From JBALVT01 sp045110675 (GTDB taxonomy: Bacteria > Pseudomonadota > Gammaproteobacteria > Pseudomonadales > Halieaceae), in assembly GCA_045110675.1 (NCBI GenBank), contig JBGCGJ010000046.1, positions 43,574 through 107,573 on the forward strand: 64,000 nt of DNA, given 5' to 3'. The position numbers were made by a program, and so were the translations under genes. The notes below the pieces were generated by a model. The model was not told the origin of the DNA, did not search any database, and worked only from the letters and a program-made list of their open reading frames with translations. Each line of letters opens with the position of its first letter. Within the stretch, counting starts at the first letter, position 1. Positions 27,194-36,252 of the stretch are shown here, in pieces.

Positions 27194-28687
27194 TTATTCG
27201 GTGTTGAGTAAATACACCGCGAGTGCGCGCTTATCATCCTCGGACATTGGAATCGCTGGCATAGGCGCAGGTGGAGTGGTCAATGTATCGACTAGCTCGT
27301 CGTGTTGCAGACGTTCATTGACGTTGTGTAGCGCTAGCCGGCCCACCGCAGTTTGGGGATTGTGGCAGCCCGCGCATAGATGTTCGTCGAACAGCGCTTT
27401 ACCGGCGTTTTGAAAACTGGCGATATTGTCTTCATTGAGCCAGGGGGGTGTGCCAAGAATGAACTCGCTTTTGTCTTCCCTGATGAGCTCCATTGCTGCG
27501 CCAGGCAACTCTCCATAGCTTACCCTGTAAATCGCTCCGGCATAGTCATCGGAGATATAAACGGCTCCATCTGGCCCCTGGGCCACGTCCACCGGCCGGC
27601 CAATAATATCGCCGTCTAGTTCGAACCCGGTGAGAAAGTCGCGCCTTTCAATGTCTTCTCCCTTCCAGTGTAGAGAGACCACTTTATAGCCATCTGGCGA
27701 ACTTCTGTTCCAGGAGCCGTGCAGTGCGGCTAGCGCGAGTTTATCGAAAGATTCGGGCCATCCTTTGGTGTCTATGAACGCCATACCCAGGGGAGCATTG
27801 TGGGCGCTAAACTCGTGGGCGGGAGCGATGGGGTTATTCGCAAAGTCGGGAATATCTGCCCCGAAATCCGGATCGGGTTCGTTCGCGCCGTTGTAATAGG
27901 GCCAGCCGTAGAAGTTACCGGCCTCAAGTTTGTTGAGTTCGCAGGGGGGATAGTCATCGCCCAGCATATCTCTGCCATTGTCGGTGGCGTACAGTGCGCC
28001 GTTCCAGGGTGCCCAGTCCATTCCCATGCTGTTGCGTAGGCCGGTGGCAAACAATTGCTCTCCCGTGCCGTCCAGATTGTAGCGAGTCATAGTGCCGCGC
28101 CGAGCATCTTCCTCGACACAAACGTTGCAGGTTGATCCCTGCCCGAGGTAGAGCTTTTGGTCTGGACCTACCCCAATGACCTTGTAGGCATGGTTTCCAT
28201 TGTCCGTCAGCCCGGGGATAATCTGCTGGTATTCACCGGCGAGTTCACCTTTGGCCGCATCAAATCTCACGCGGCCTACTGCGTTGCTCTCACCGATATA
28301 CAACCAGTCCCCAGCGATATCAATCCCCGAGGGGCGAGAGAGGCCTTCCAGAAGTGTCACCCGCTCACCGGCGACGGACGGGGATTGCGTGTTGCGGCGA
28401 ATCAGCATGATATCGCCCTTGTTGGGGCGAGTGACCAGAAGATCACCTGCTTCTGTGAACTTGATAAACCGTGCCTTTGGTAAGTCTCGCGCATAGACAC
28501 TGACGGAAAATCCATCGGGGACCTGTAATCTTTGATTCAGCAGAGATTCGGCGGGCGTATCCACACTTCTACCTGTCATCACATTCATCATCATAGCGAA
28601 ACTGCTGGTGCTGATTGCTCCGGTTGCGAATAGATAGGCCGGTACGGCGATGATGGCGAGTATCAGGATTAGCAGGATTTTTTTCAT
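27194..28687 (-). CDS. PQQ-dependent sugar dehydrogenase-like protein with C-terminal cytochrome c
   Basis: A 497-residue exported protein: a signal/anchor (KKILLILILAIIAVPAYLFA), then a six-bladed beta-propeller of the soluble glucose/sorbosone dehydrogenase type (SRPSGIDIAGDWLYIGE, YATDNGRDMLGDDYP, YISDDYAGAIYR), and a C-terminal haem-c domain with CAGCH at residues 438-442. The fused cytochrome would pass electrons straight from the periplasmic oxidation to the respiratory chain. The substrate (aldose, alcohol or other) is not determined. The ATG has a GGAAT ribosome site. Confidence 0.92.
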   Translation of the reverse strand: MKKILLILILAIIAVPAYLFATGAISTSSFAMMMNVMTGRSVDTPAESLLNQRLQVPDGFSVSVYARDLPKARFIKFTEAGDLLVTRPNKGDIMLIRRNTQSPSVAGERVTLLEGLSRPSGIDIAGDWLYIGESNAVGRVRFDAAKGELAGEYQQIIPGLTDNGNHAYKVIGVGPDQKLYLGQGSTCNVCVEEDARRGTMTRYNLDGTGEQLFATGLRNSMGMDWAPWNGALYATDNGRDMLGDDYPPCELNKLEAGNFYGWPYYNGANEPDPDFGADIPDFANNPIAPAHEFSAHNAPLGMAFIDTKGWPESFDKLALAALHGSWNRSSPDGYKVVSLHWKGEDIERRDFLTGFELDGDIIGRPVDVAQGPDGAVYISDDYAGAIYRVSYGELPGAAMELIREDKSEFILGTPPWLNEDNIASFQNAGKALFDEHLCAGCHNPQTAVGRLALHNVNERLQHDELVDTLTTPPAPMPAIPMSEDDKRALAVYLLNTE

Positions 28688-28767
28688 GGTAGATTCCGAC
28701 GTGTTAAGACCAGATGGGTTTGGGTATTTCGAGTGACCAGCGCTCTAGATGGCAAAAAAAACCTCAT

Positions 28768-29181
28768 TCAGGCTCGAATCAATTTGCCGACAGAACTGGC
28801 AGTAGCCGTGAGCTGGCCCTGGTCATTGTAGAGATGCCCCTCCATAAATGCCACTTTGTAGCCCGCTTTAACAATGGTGCCCACGCAGCGCAAATGCCCG
28901 GCTCGTGTCGGTTCCAGATAGCTGGTTTTAATTTCCAAGGAGGACACATTGGCGATGGTTTTATCGATCCCGAAAGCGCAGTGGCTCATGGCCATATCCA
29001 GCATCGCAGTCACAAAGCCACCTTGGATTACGTCAACGGAGTGACAGAACTGTTTGCCAACATCAAATTCCATGGTGCAGCTTTTCCCAGCGATATCCAG
29101 GGCTGTTATACGCCCTCCCAGCATTTTGACAAATTCCAGGGTGTTCTCATTCAGTGCGTCTATCGTTTGTTGTTCGCTCAT
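28768..29181 (-). CDS. PaaI-type hotdog thioesterase
   Basis: A 137-residue single hotdog-domain protein. The segment HSVDVIQGGFVTAMLDMAMSHCAF holds the GG and Asp that mark the catalytic loop, although this family usually has HG rather than QGG there. It probably hydrolyses acyl-CoA or aryl-CoA thioesters. I start at ATG 29181 (GGAAAA ribosome site 8 nt before), not at the TTG codon before it. It is divergent from an acyl-CoA dehydrogenase gene. Confidence 0.9.
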   Translation of the reverse strand: MSEQQTIDALNENTLEFVKMLGGRITALDIAGKSCTMEFDVGKQFCHSVDVIQGGFVTAMLDMAMSHCAFGIDKTIANVSSLEIKTSYLEPTRAGHLRCVGTIVKAGYKVAFMEGHLYNDQGQLTATASSVGKLIRA

Positions 29182-29352
29182 CAATCTTTTTCCAAATTCT
29201 GTGTCAGTTTACGTTTTATGCCTTAAAGCGGCAGGGATGATACCGGGAAGCTCGTGCGCTCGCACAAATAAATTTCCGTGTCGGCTAATGGGCTGCCTAT
29301 AATGCCGTCCCTGAGACGATAATCTAAAGACGCTTACACGGAGTGAGTCAAA

Positions 29353-30573
29353 ATGTTTGAGCACAGTGAGAAATCCCAGCAATTGCAAATACGCCTGGCA
29401 GCGTTTATGGACGAGCACATTTATCCCAATGAAGATGCTTATGCTCGCCAACTGCACGCAGCCGACAATCGATTTGCTCCTGTTCCTTTAATGGACGAAC
29501 TCAAAGAGTTAGCCAAAGCGCAGGGCCTGTGGAATTTATTTGTTCCCGAGGACTATTCGCAATACAGCGAAGTGGGTGGAGTGACTAACCTTGACTATGC
29601 CCCCCTGGCGGAAATGATGGGACGGGTGATCTGGTCGCCCGAAGTGTTCAACTGCAACGCTCCAGACACGGGCAATATGGAAGTGTTCATGAAGTATGCC
29701 ACTGAAGAGCAGCAACAGCGTTGGCTCACACCCTTGCTCAATGGCGAAATTCGTTCGTCCTACGCCATGACAGAGCCTCAGGTGGCTTCTAGTGATGCAA
29801 CCAATATCGAACTGAGTATCATGCAAGACGGTGATGAATGGGTATTGAACGGCCGCAAGTGGTTTATTACAGGTGCGATGTATGAGCGCACAAAAATATT
29901 TATTGTGATGGGAAAATCCGACCCTGAAAACGCCAATAGGCACAAGCAGCAAACTCAGGTTTTAGTGCCTAAAGACACCGCTGGTATCACCATCATTCGC
30001 CCCCTAACCACCCTGGGCTACGATGACGCACCTATCGGTCATGCAGAAATCGTGTTTGAGAATGTTCGCGTGCCGCTTGCCAATGTGCTGCTGGGGGAGG
30101 GCAGGGGTTTTGAAATCGCCCAGGGACGACTGGGACCGGGGCGAATGCATCACTGCATGCGATTGGTCGGTGCGGCGCAGCGCTCTTTGGAGCTCGCCTG
30201 CGTGCGCGCTACCAGTCGTACAACATTTGGTCGAGAGTTGAGTAAACATCAATCCGTCCGCGAAGATATCTCGAAGAGTTTTTCCGAAATCGAAATGGCG
30301 AGATTACTGATATTAAAAACCTGCGAGAAAATGGACGCAGAGGGTGCACAGGCGTCGCGAGATATGATCGCCGCGTGTAAAACCAGTGTTCCAATCATGG
30401 TCCAGACCATCATAGACCGCTGCATGCAAATGCATGGAGCGGGCGGTTTAACAGAAGATTACTTTATGGCTGAAGCCTTTAACTATGCCCGCTGGTGTCG
30501 TCAGGCCGACGGCCCTGATCAAGTCCACCAGATGGCGCTCGGCAAGCAGATTATCGACCGCTACGCGAGCTAG
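29353..30573 (+). CDS. Acyl-CoA dehydrogenase
   Basis: A 406-residue flavoenzyme that introduces an alpha-beta double bond into acyl-CoA. The FAD/substrate segments are SSYAMTEPQVASSDATNIE, WFITGA, GMHHCMRLVGAAQRSLE-like and CMQMHGAGGLTEDYF. The variant belongs to the long-chain ACAD10/11-like group with a phosphotransfer-type N-terminal helix bundle. GGAG precedes the ATG. Neighbouring LLM oxidoreductase and thioesterase genes suggest acyl-CoA breakdown. Confidence 0.94.
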   Translation: MFEHSEKSQQLQIRLAAFMDEHIYPNEDAYARQLHAADNRFAPVPLMDELKELAKAQGLWNLFVPEDYSQYSEVGGVTNLDYAPLAEMMGRVIWSPEVFNCNAPDTGNMEVFMKYATEEQQQRWLTPLLNGEIRSSYAMTEPQVASSDATNIELSIMQDGDEWVLNGRKWFITGAMYERTKIFIVMGKSDPENANRHKQQTQVLVPKDTAGITIIRPLTTLGYDDAPIGHAEIVFENVRVPLANVLLGEGRGFEIAQGRLGPGRMHHCMRLVGAAQRSLELACVRATSRTTFGRELSKHQSVREDISKSFSEIEMARLLILKTCEKMDAEGAQASRDMIAACKTSVPIMVQTIIDRCMQMHGAGGLTEDYFMAEAFNYARWCRQADGPDQVHQMALGKQIIDRYAS

Positions 30574-30603
30574 GCATTCAGGCCAGCACCTCAAACCAGA
30601 GCG

Positions 30604-31467
30604 TCAAGCTAACTTGGCGATGACCTCATCGCCGAGTTTGGCCAGGCCCTCCATAGGGTCTTTGCCCAGCGCAAAGATGGGAACGATGACTCTGGAGACA
30701 CCGATATCCTCAAACGCTTTGATGCCCTCAAGACCATCCTGGGTGTCCCACATGGAAGTTAGTTCTACGGTATCGTAATCTCGGTCATTTTCTGCGCAGG
30801 CCGCTTTTAACGGTTCCAGCATCGGAGTCAGCGTTTCTGCGTTATTGGTGGGAGCGAACCAGCCGTCACCGTATTTGGCAATGCGCTGGTAAATTTTTCC
30901 TTTGGCGCCCCCCATGATGATAGGTACTCCCGGCTTTTGGATGGGAACCGGGTAACTTTGAAAACCGCTCCAGTGAATGAAATCGCTGTGATGTTCAACG
31001 ACATCACCGGACCAAACTTTCCGCATCGCTTGAATGTAGTCATCAAATCGAGCGCCGCGCCGTTCAAAGGGTACACCCATGGCTACGAACTCTTCCTCCA
31101 ACCAGCCGATACCGGCACCCAACATAAAGCGTCCATTGGAAATAAGATCAAGACTGGCCGCTTGTTTGGCCAGCAACAAAGGGTTTGCCTGGGCGACGAT
31201 ATTCACGCCGGTGCCGAGCCTTAAGGTCTTGGTGCTAGCGGCAATTGCGGTTAGCGCAATCAGTGGATCGATGAAGTTGTTGGTGGGCTTGCCGCCCATT
31301 TTTCCATCTTTGCTGTAGGGGTATTTTGAGCTGTAGTCGACGGGGACCATGGCGTGCTCGAAGGTCCATGCGGATTCAAATCCAATTGACTCGATGTATT
31401 TAGCGAGCCCCACCATTTCCTCAACAGTCTTCACACCGACATTGACAGGTACCAGGCCGAATTTCAT
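30604..31467 (-). CDS. LLM-class (luciferase-like, F420-type) oxidoreductase
   Basis: A 287-residue TIM-barrel protein of the luciferase-like monooxygenase family, of the subgroup usually named F420-dependent (TIGR03619-like). Signatures: IGFESAWTFEHAMVP at the start, LRLGTGVNIVAQANPLLLAKQ, RFMLGAGIGWLEEEF and GGAKGKIYQRIAKYGDGW. Gammaproteobacteria generally lack coenzyme F420, so FMN may be the real cofactor. A GAGG site precedes the ATG. It converges on the acyl-CoA dehydrogenase gene. Confidence 0.9.
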   Translation of the reverse strand: MKFGLVPVNVGVKTVEEMVGLAKYIESIGFESAWTFEHAMVPVDYSSKYPYSKDGKMGGKPTNNFIDPLIALTAIAASTKTLRLGTGVNIVAQANPLLLAKQAASLDLISNGRFMLGAGIGWLEEEFVAMGVPFERRGARFDDYIQAMRKVWSGDVVEHHSDFIHWSGFQSYPVPIQKPGVPIIMGGAKGKIYQRIAKYGDGWFAPTNNAETLTPMLEPLKAACAENDRDYDTVELTSMWDTQDGLEGIKAFEDIGVSRVIVPIFALGKDPMEGLAKLGDEVIAKLA

Positions 31468-31725
31468 AGATATTTCCTCAAAGTTTGCTTATCGCCGTGA
31501 CGTTTATTATTGCAGTCAAAAACAGATAGTGCCCGTTCTTGTCTGGCAGATAAAGCTTTTGATCACGGGTTGATGAGTTCTTGTTTTTATACCACTTTGA
31601 TTTTCCTGGTTCAGGTGTCACTCCAGTGCAGGGTTAGTCTCCGCATTAGTTGAACCTGTTTTGGATAAGCCTTAGTGTGTTTGTCTACGACAGGTTCTGA
31701 TAAAACAATACGGCGGATAACAACA

Positions 31726-32880
31726 GTGCTCGAAATGAATCAATTGATCCAGGCGGCGGTCGATCAAACAGGTCTCGATGATTTTGGCGATACGGATTAT
31801 GTTCAACCTCTGGAATTGCTCATTTCGGCGTTGAATAGCGAAGCCCATCTCAACGACTTCGGTACTTTTCGGGCCCAGCATACGATCAATTCGGGTTTGA
31901 CGAATCGTCTAAAGATTCACGATTATTTAGTGTCACACCCAGAGGTTGAACAGGAGAAAGTCGAGCGTCCGGTGTTTATTGTCGGCTTGCCCAGAACGGG
32001 CACCACCGCGTTGCATCACATGCTGAATCAGGACGCGAGCAATCATACTCTGCGCCTGTGGGAGGCGCAGAATCCAGTGCCGCCTCCGGAAAGCGCGAGC
32101 TATTACACTGATCCCCGCATTGCCAAACAGCGAGAAGGTGTGGCAATGACCGAAACTTTTCTCCCGGGTTTTTTGCAAACACATCTCATTGACGCGGAGG
32201 AGCCCGATGAATGCTACATGCTACTCAACCGGAATTTTATGTCGGTGGAATACTCGGCGATGTTTCATATTCCGAGCTTCGCCAATTGGCTGTACGCCAA
32301 TCTGAACGACAGCTCCAGCTACGCCTACCACCGCACACAACTTCAACTGCTGCAATCCAAAAGACCAGGAAATTGGGTGTTAAAGGCGCCTTTTCACCAA
32401 CTGGGCCTGCGCGGTATTCTCAAGGAATACCCTGACGCTATTATTGTCCAGACGCATCGTGCTCCCATGAGTTTCGTTGCTTCGGGCTGCAGCTTCAGTG
32501 AGTTGCTGCGAAAGAGTGGTTCGGACGATATACAACGTGATGTGATCGGTCGCGACTGGATGGATATGCTCCGCATTTACACCCGTACCTTTGAGTCGGA
32601 CCGCGCGGAATTGGAACCCCATTTCCCAGGGCAGTTTATCGATATGCGCCACGATGATTTTGTTGCCGACCCCTGGCCGACCATCGATGAAATTTATACT
32701 AAGCGCGGCGCACCCTTAGGTGCGTCCGGCCGAGCCGATATGAAGGCATGGTTAGACGCCAATCCCAAGGGCAAACATGGTAAGCACAATTACAAGCTCG
32801 CGGATTACGCTATCGAACGCGCGGAAGTTGAGGAGCTGTTTGGTGACTATGTCGATCGCTATGATCTGACAATGGATTGA
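31726..32880 (+). CDS. Sulfotransferase family protein
   Basis: A protein of about 384 residues with the 3'-phosphoadenylyl-sulfate-binding loop FIVGLPRTGTTALHHML around residues 84-100, then the helix-Arg segment VLKAPFHQLGL and VQTHRAPMSFVASG (3'-phosphate binding). This group resembles Stf0/Sulfotransfer_3 proteins common in marine bacteria and actinomycetes; the acceptor is unknown. The start is unsure: GTG 31726, ATG 31735 or GTG 31675 are all in frame, and none has a strong ribosome site. I picked 31726 since the homologous segment MNQLIQAAVDQTGLDDFG begins just after it. Confidence 0.85.
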   Translation: MLEMNQLIQAAVDQTGLDDFGDTDYVQPLELLISALNSEAHLNDFGTFRAQHTINSGLTNRLKIHDYLVSHPEVEQEKVERPVFIVGLPRTGTTALHHMLNQDASNHTLRLWEAQNPVPPPESASYYTDPRIAKQREGVAMTETFLPGFLQTHLIDAEEPDECYMLLNRNFMSVEYSAMFHIPSFANWLYANLNDSSSYAYHRTQLQLLQSKRPGNWVLKAPFHQLGLRGILKEYPDAIIVQTHRAPMSFVASGCSFSELLRKSGSDDIQRDVIGRDWMDMLRIYTRTFESDRAELEPHFPGQFIDMRHDDFVADPWPTIDEIYTKRGAPLGASGRADMKAWLDANPKGKHGKHNYKLADYAIERAEVEELFGDYVDRYDLTMD

Positions 32881-32898
32881 GTGCTGTCCGCCAGTTTG

Positions 32899-33876
32899 TC
32901 AAAATGCGGTTTCACTCGTGAGTCGCTCTCGGGCGACTCGGTATTCCTTTTCCAATCTCGCCACCAACTCAGAAGTCGGCAAAATGGCCTTCACGGCACC
33001 GATTCCCTGACCACAGCCCCAGATGTCCTTCCAGGCCTTGCTCTTTTTGGGCTCACCGCCTGACCCGAAATCCATTTGTGAAGGGTCACCTTCGGTCAGG
33101 TTGTCCGGATCCATGCCGGCAGCCTCGATGGACGGGCGCAGGTAATTGCCATGCACTCCAGTAAACAAGTTGCTATAGACGATATCGGCTGCTTTGTGAT
33201 CGACAATACATTGTTTGTAGGCTTGATCGGCATTGGCTTCCTCGGTGGCGATGAAAGCCGAGCCTATATAGGCCAGATCTGCGCCCATGGCTTGTGCCGA
33301 TAAAATGGCCGAGCCGTTGGCGATTGCGCCAGACAGAAGCAGTGGTCCGTCGAACCACTCGCGAATATCCTGAACCAGCGCGAAAGGCGAGACCGCGCCG
33401 GCATGTCCACCCGCGCCCGCCGCTACTGCAATCAATCCATCCGCGCCTTTTTCAATCGCCTTCCTGGCAAAGCGGTCATTGATCACGTCGTGAAATACCA
33501 GACCTCCGTAGGAGTGCACGGCGTCGTTCACAAAGGTTTTAGCGCCCAGAGAGGTGATCACGATTGGAACTTTGTATTTTACGCAGAGCTCCATATCGTG
33601 CTCTAGCCGGTCGTTTGAGTTGTGCACAATTTGGTTGACCGCAAAGGGTGCCGCCGGTTTGTCGGGGTTCGCTGAATTGTAAGCGTCCAGCTCCTGAGTG
33701 ATCTTTTGTAGCCAGATTTCCAGTGTCTCAGCAGGGCGCGCGTTCAAGGCGGGGAATGAACCAACTACTCCCGCTTTGCACTGTGCTATTACCAGGTCGG
33801 GGTTGGATATGATGAACAGTGGAGCTGCAACCGCCGGGATCGAAAGTCTTGATTGCAGTGATTCTGGTAACGACAT
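32899..33876 (-). CDS. Nitronate monooxygenase-like FMN oxidoreductase
   Basis: A 325-residue FMN-dependent TIM barrel of the nitronate monooxygenase/2-nitropropane dioxygenase family. PAVAAPLFIISNPDLV opens the barrel, GADGLIAVAAGAGGHAG is the FMN-phosphate and His segment, and GAIANGSAILSAQAMGADL follows. Members oxidise nitronates or, in lipid clusters, act as enoyl reductases. A strong AAGGAG ribosome site sits 6 nt before the ATG. It is divergent from a PadR gene across 179 bp carrying a perfect palindrome, so it is probably repressed by that regulator. Confidence 0.93.
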   Translation of the reverse strand: MSLPESLQSRLSIPAVAAPLFIISNPDLVIAQCKAGVVGSFPALNARPAETLEIWLQKITQELDAYNSANPDKPAAPFAVNQIVHNSNDRLEHDMELCVKYKVPIVITSLGAKTFVNDAVHSYGGLVFHDVINDRFARKAIEKGADGLIAVAAGAGGHAGAVSPFALVQDIREWFDGPLLLSGAIANGSAILSAQAMGADLAYIGSAFIATEEANADQAYKQCIVDHKAADIVYSNLFTGVHGNYLRPSIEAAGMDPDNLTEGDPSQMDFGSGGEPKKSKAWKDIWGCGQGIGAVKAILPTSELVARLEKEYRVARERLTSETAF

Positions 33877-33929
33877 TGGCTACTCCTTGATGGGTTTTCG
33901 CGTCGAAGGCGTGTGGTTTATTCAATCAG

Positions 33930-33947
33930 TATGCAAATATTTGCATA
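33930..33947. promoter_or_regulatory. Perfect 18-bp palindrome, probable PadR operator
   Basis: TATGCAAATATTTGCATA is identical to its reverse complement. It sits in the gap between the nitronate monooxygenase (start 33876) and padR (start 34056) genes, with a further half-site ATGCAATTAAT at 33960. PadR proteins bind palindromes of the ATGNN...NNCAT kind and commonly repress themselves and a divergent neighbour. Sequence read directly; binding is inferred. Confidence 0.7.
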
Positions 33948-34055
33948 AAAAAGTGAAATATGCAATTAATTACCTGAAATCTCATCGGCTCTTTGGTTCC
34001 CAGCTATGCTGGAACGAATGGCAGAGTGACATCCGCGCTAACAGAGGTAACCGCA

Positions 34056-34604
34056 ATGGCGTTGCAGCACGCAATTATGACTGCTTTATTAGAAGATGCT
34101 ATGTCGGGATACGAGCTTGCGAAGTCCTTCGACAGCTCCTTGGGATTCTTCTGGAGGGCGTCTCATCAGCAAATTTATCAGGAGTTGCGAAAACTCTCTG
34201 ACAAAAAATACTTGTCCTCCGAAACCGTTCCCCAAGCGGGCAAGCCGAGCAAAATCGTTTATACGCTTACCGCCAGCGGGTCCAAAGCGCTGGAGGACTG
34301 GGTCCACGGGCCCAGTAAGTTGCAGGACGCCAAGGACGACCTGCTGGTGAAATTGTACAACCTCAACCACGATAATGTGGCGCACCTGATTGCCGAGTTG
34401 GAGCACCGTCGCGAGTTCGTTATGGGGCGATTGTATTTGTACGAGCGAATAAGGCGTCGCCACTACGATGATCCTGAATCCCTATCGATTCGGCGCAAGG
34501 GGGTTTATCTCGCTTTGACGGCCGGTGTCACCCAGGGTGAGCAGTTTTTGCGCTGGTGCGATGACGCCCTGGAAACCTTGGCCAGTGTGGAAAATCAACA
34601 TTAA
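34056..34604 (+). CDS. PadR family transcriptional regulator
   Basis: A 182-residue PadR-type winged-helix repressor. The N-terminal HTH is MALQHAIMTALLEDAMSGYELA followed by FFWRASHQQIYQELRKL and the wing LSSETVPQAGKPSKIVYTLT; the C-terminal helices form the dimer. The ATG at 34056 is preceded by AGAGGTAA; a 21-residue longer frame has no ribosome site. It likely controls itself and the divergent monooxygenase gene through the palindrome at 33930; the inducer is probably an aromatic or lipid-like compound. Confidence 0.94.
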   Translation: MALQHAIMTALLEDAMSGYELAKSFDSSLGFFWRASHQQIYQELRKLSDKKYLSSETVPQAGKPSKIVYTLTASGSKALEDWVHGPSKLQDAKDDLLVKLYNLNHDNVAHLIAELEHRREFVMGRLYLYERIRRRHYDDPESLSIRRKGVYLALTAGVTQGEQFLRWCDDALETLASVENQH

Positions 34605-34698
34605 TCGCCATTATTACCACTGTGGAGTAAGCCGCTGGTGAAAGTAAAAACAGGCTGTTAGGATTATCGACCCACGTTTGCATAAGGTGGCGAACAAC

Positions 34699-35220
34699 AT
34701 GTTTGAGCGAAGTAAAAATAAGCCAGCGGCTCCCACAGCCTCTGAACCTGCTATACCGCAAGCCCCCTCTGTTCCCGTTAGTTCGGGGATTGCATCTGCC
34801 AGGAGTGAAGCAATGATAGGATCCAGTATTGTAATCAAAGGCACCGTTACCGGTGATGAAGATCTGACGATTGAAGGCAAAGTCGAGGGCACTATCGATT
34901 TGAAATCGAATGTCGTCTCCGTCGGCCCATCCGGTCGCGTAAAGGCCGATATCAGTGCAAAAATTGTCAATATCGAAGGCGAAGTTGCGGGTGATATCTC
35001 CGGCAATGAGAAGGTCGTTATATCGAAATCCGGGAATGTGAAAGGCAATATTGTGGCGCCTAGGGTGACTCTCGAAGACGGCGCGATTTTCAAGGGCAGT
35101 ATCGACATGGATCCCGGTGATGGCGCGGCGAAGAAGGTTTCCCTGGCTCCTGAAAAGGCTGCGGGGGCCAGCGGTGCGGGCGCCGGAACTACGGCTTCGC
35201 TCGATTTGAAAAGCGGCTAG
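34699..35220 (+). CDS. Bactofilin (polymer-forming cytoskeletal protein)
   Basis: A 173-residue bactofilin. The central beta-helix (~residues 32-135) shows the regular turns of the family: SSIVIKGTVTGDEDLTIEGK, NVVSVGPSGRVKADIS, KVVISKSGNVKGNIVAPRVT. Flanks are low-complexity (Pro/Ala at the N-terminus, Gly/Ala at the C-terminus), as usual. Bactofilins form filaments that guide cell shape, stalks or polar sites. I start at ATG 34699, 8 nt after AAGGTGG; a TTG at 34678 is unlikely. The next gene begins 51 bp downstream and may be cotranscribed. Confidence 0.94.
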   Translation: MFERSKNKPAAPTASEPAIPQAPSVPVSSGIASARSEAMIGSSIVIKGTVTGDEDLTIEGKVEGTIDLKSNVVSVGPSGRVKADISAKIVNIEGEVAGDISGNEKVVISKSGNVKGNIVAPRVTLEDGAIFKGSIDMDPGDGAAKKVSLAPEKAAGASGAGAGTTASLDLKSG

Positions 35221-35271
35221 TTATTTCGTCATCGGGTCGCTTCCCTGCGACCCATCAGGAAGAACATCACC

Positions 35272-35850
35272 ATGGCAGCTATACAGTCTTCGCAACTGTT
35301 GTCCTCGCTGTTCGAGCACTGCGACATGGACAGTTGTCTCACCGTGCTTCATGTGGGTCCTGCATTGCCTGAAACCGTAGAGTTCTTTTCCCGGTTTCGC
35401 TGCAAATTGTTTTTTGTCGATCTGTTCTCCGTGCTCCCTTTTACTGAAACAGAAGGTGGTCCCACTCTGGAGGAACAATTTTCAACGCTGCTGGATCTTC
35501 CCGACGGAGTTAGCCTGGACATTTGCTTGTTTTGGGATGTTTTCAACTTCCTGGGCAGCGACGCAATCGCCGCATTCCTGCACGCTTTAACACCTCATCT
35601 GCACGCAGAAAGCGTCGCCCATGTTTTTGCGGTCTACAATTTAAAAACCGGTCAGGGCGATCAGCTCTACGGCATTTCAGATGTGGATGCCTTAAATGTC
35701 CGAGCCAGGACATCGATGTTACCCGGCTACGCCCCCCATCCCCAGAGTAAGCTCAAGAATTTGCTGAACTGCTTTAACTTTGATCGGAGCGTTCTGCTCT
35801 CAGATAGTCGGCTGGAGCTGTTGCTAAGCAGCAAATTAAATGCGCTCTAG
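35272..35850 (+). CDS. Hypothetical protein, possible degenerate methyltransferase fold
   Basis: A 192-residue protein without a recognised family name. The segment TVLHVGPALPETVEFFSRFRC followed by KLFFVDLF and LDICLFWDVFNFLG resembles the beta1-loop-alpha and beta4 of class I SAM methyltransferases, but the glycine-rich loop is degraded, so it may have lost catalysis. It follows the bactofilin gene by 51 bp; a link to filament placement or envelope growth is possible. Confidence 0.7.
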   Translation: MAAIQSSQLLSSLFEHCDMDSCLTVLHVGPALPETVEFFSRFRCKLFFVDLFSVLPFTETEGGPTLEEQFSTLLDLPDGVSLDICLFWDVFNFLGSDAIAAFLHALTPHLHAESVAHVFAVYNLKTGQGDQLYGISDVDALNVRARTSMLPGYAPHPQSKLKNLLNCFNFDRSVLLSDSRLELLLSSKLNAL

Positions 35851-35980
35851 ATACAGGCGTTCGCCCCTATAGGATCTCCAGATGTTGTGAATCCTATTGC
35901 TATAGAAGCGCAATTTATGTGTGAATGTCGTATTCTGTGGTATTAAACCCGCTGCAAGACATAATGAGAAGAGATATCGA

Positions 35981-36163
35981 ATGGCAAAGCCGAACTACTC
36001 CTTTGAAAAAAGACAGAAAGAACTCGCCAAGAAGAAGAAAAAAGAAGAGAAACGCCTGCGGAAGGCTGGGGGGAATAAACCCGAAGATTTCGATAGTGGC
36101 GTGGTAGCAGACACCTCGGCAGCAGATGCTGTCGCAGAGGGAGAGTTACCGGCTAATTCTTAG
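35981..36163 (+). CDS. Small Lys/Glu-rich protein
   Basis: A 60-residue protein starting MAKPNYSFEKRQKELAKKKK: a strongly basic coiled or disordered N-terminal half (run of Lys/Glu to about residue 30) and an acidic, Ala-rich tail ending GELPANS. AGAAGAG precedes the ATG. Similar short proteins with this start are widespread in proteobacteria and unnamed; the charge pattern suggests nucleic acid or ribosome contact, which is only a guess. Confidence 0.7.
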   Translation: MAKPNYSFEKRQKELAKKKKKEEKRLRKAGGNKPEDFDSGVVADTSAADAVAEGELPANS

Positions 36164-36252
36164 CGAGGTCCTGTGAATCTTCTGCTCTATTGCCGACTGT
36201 ATCGGTCGAATCAGGAGCCCACTTGCTGGTCAGGTAACTAGGTCGTTTCGCA

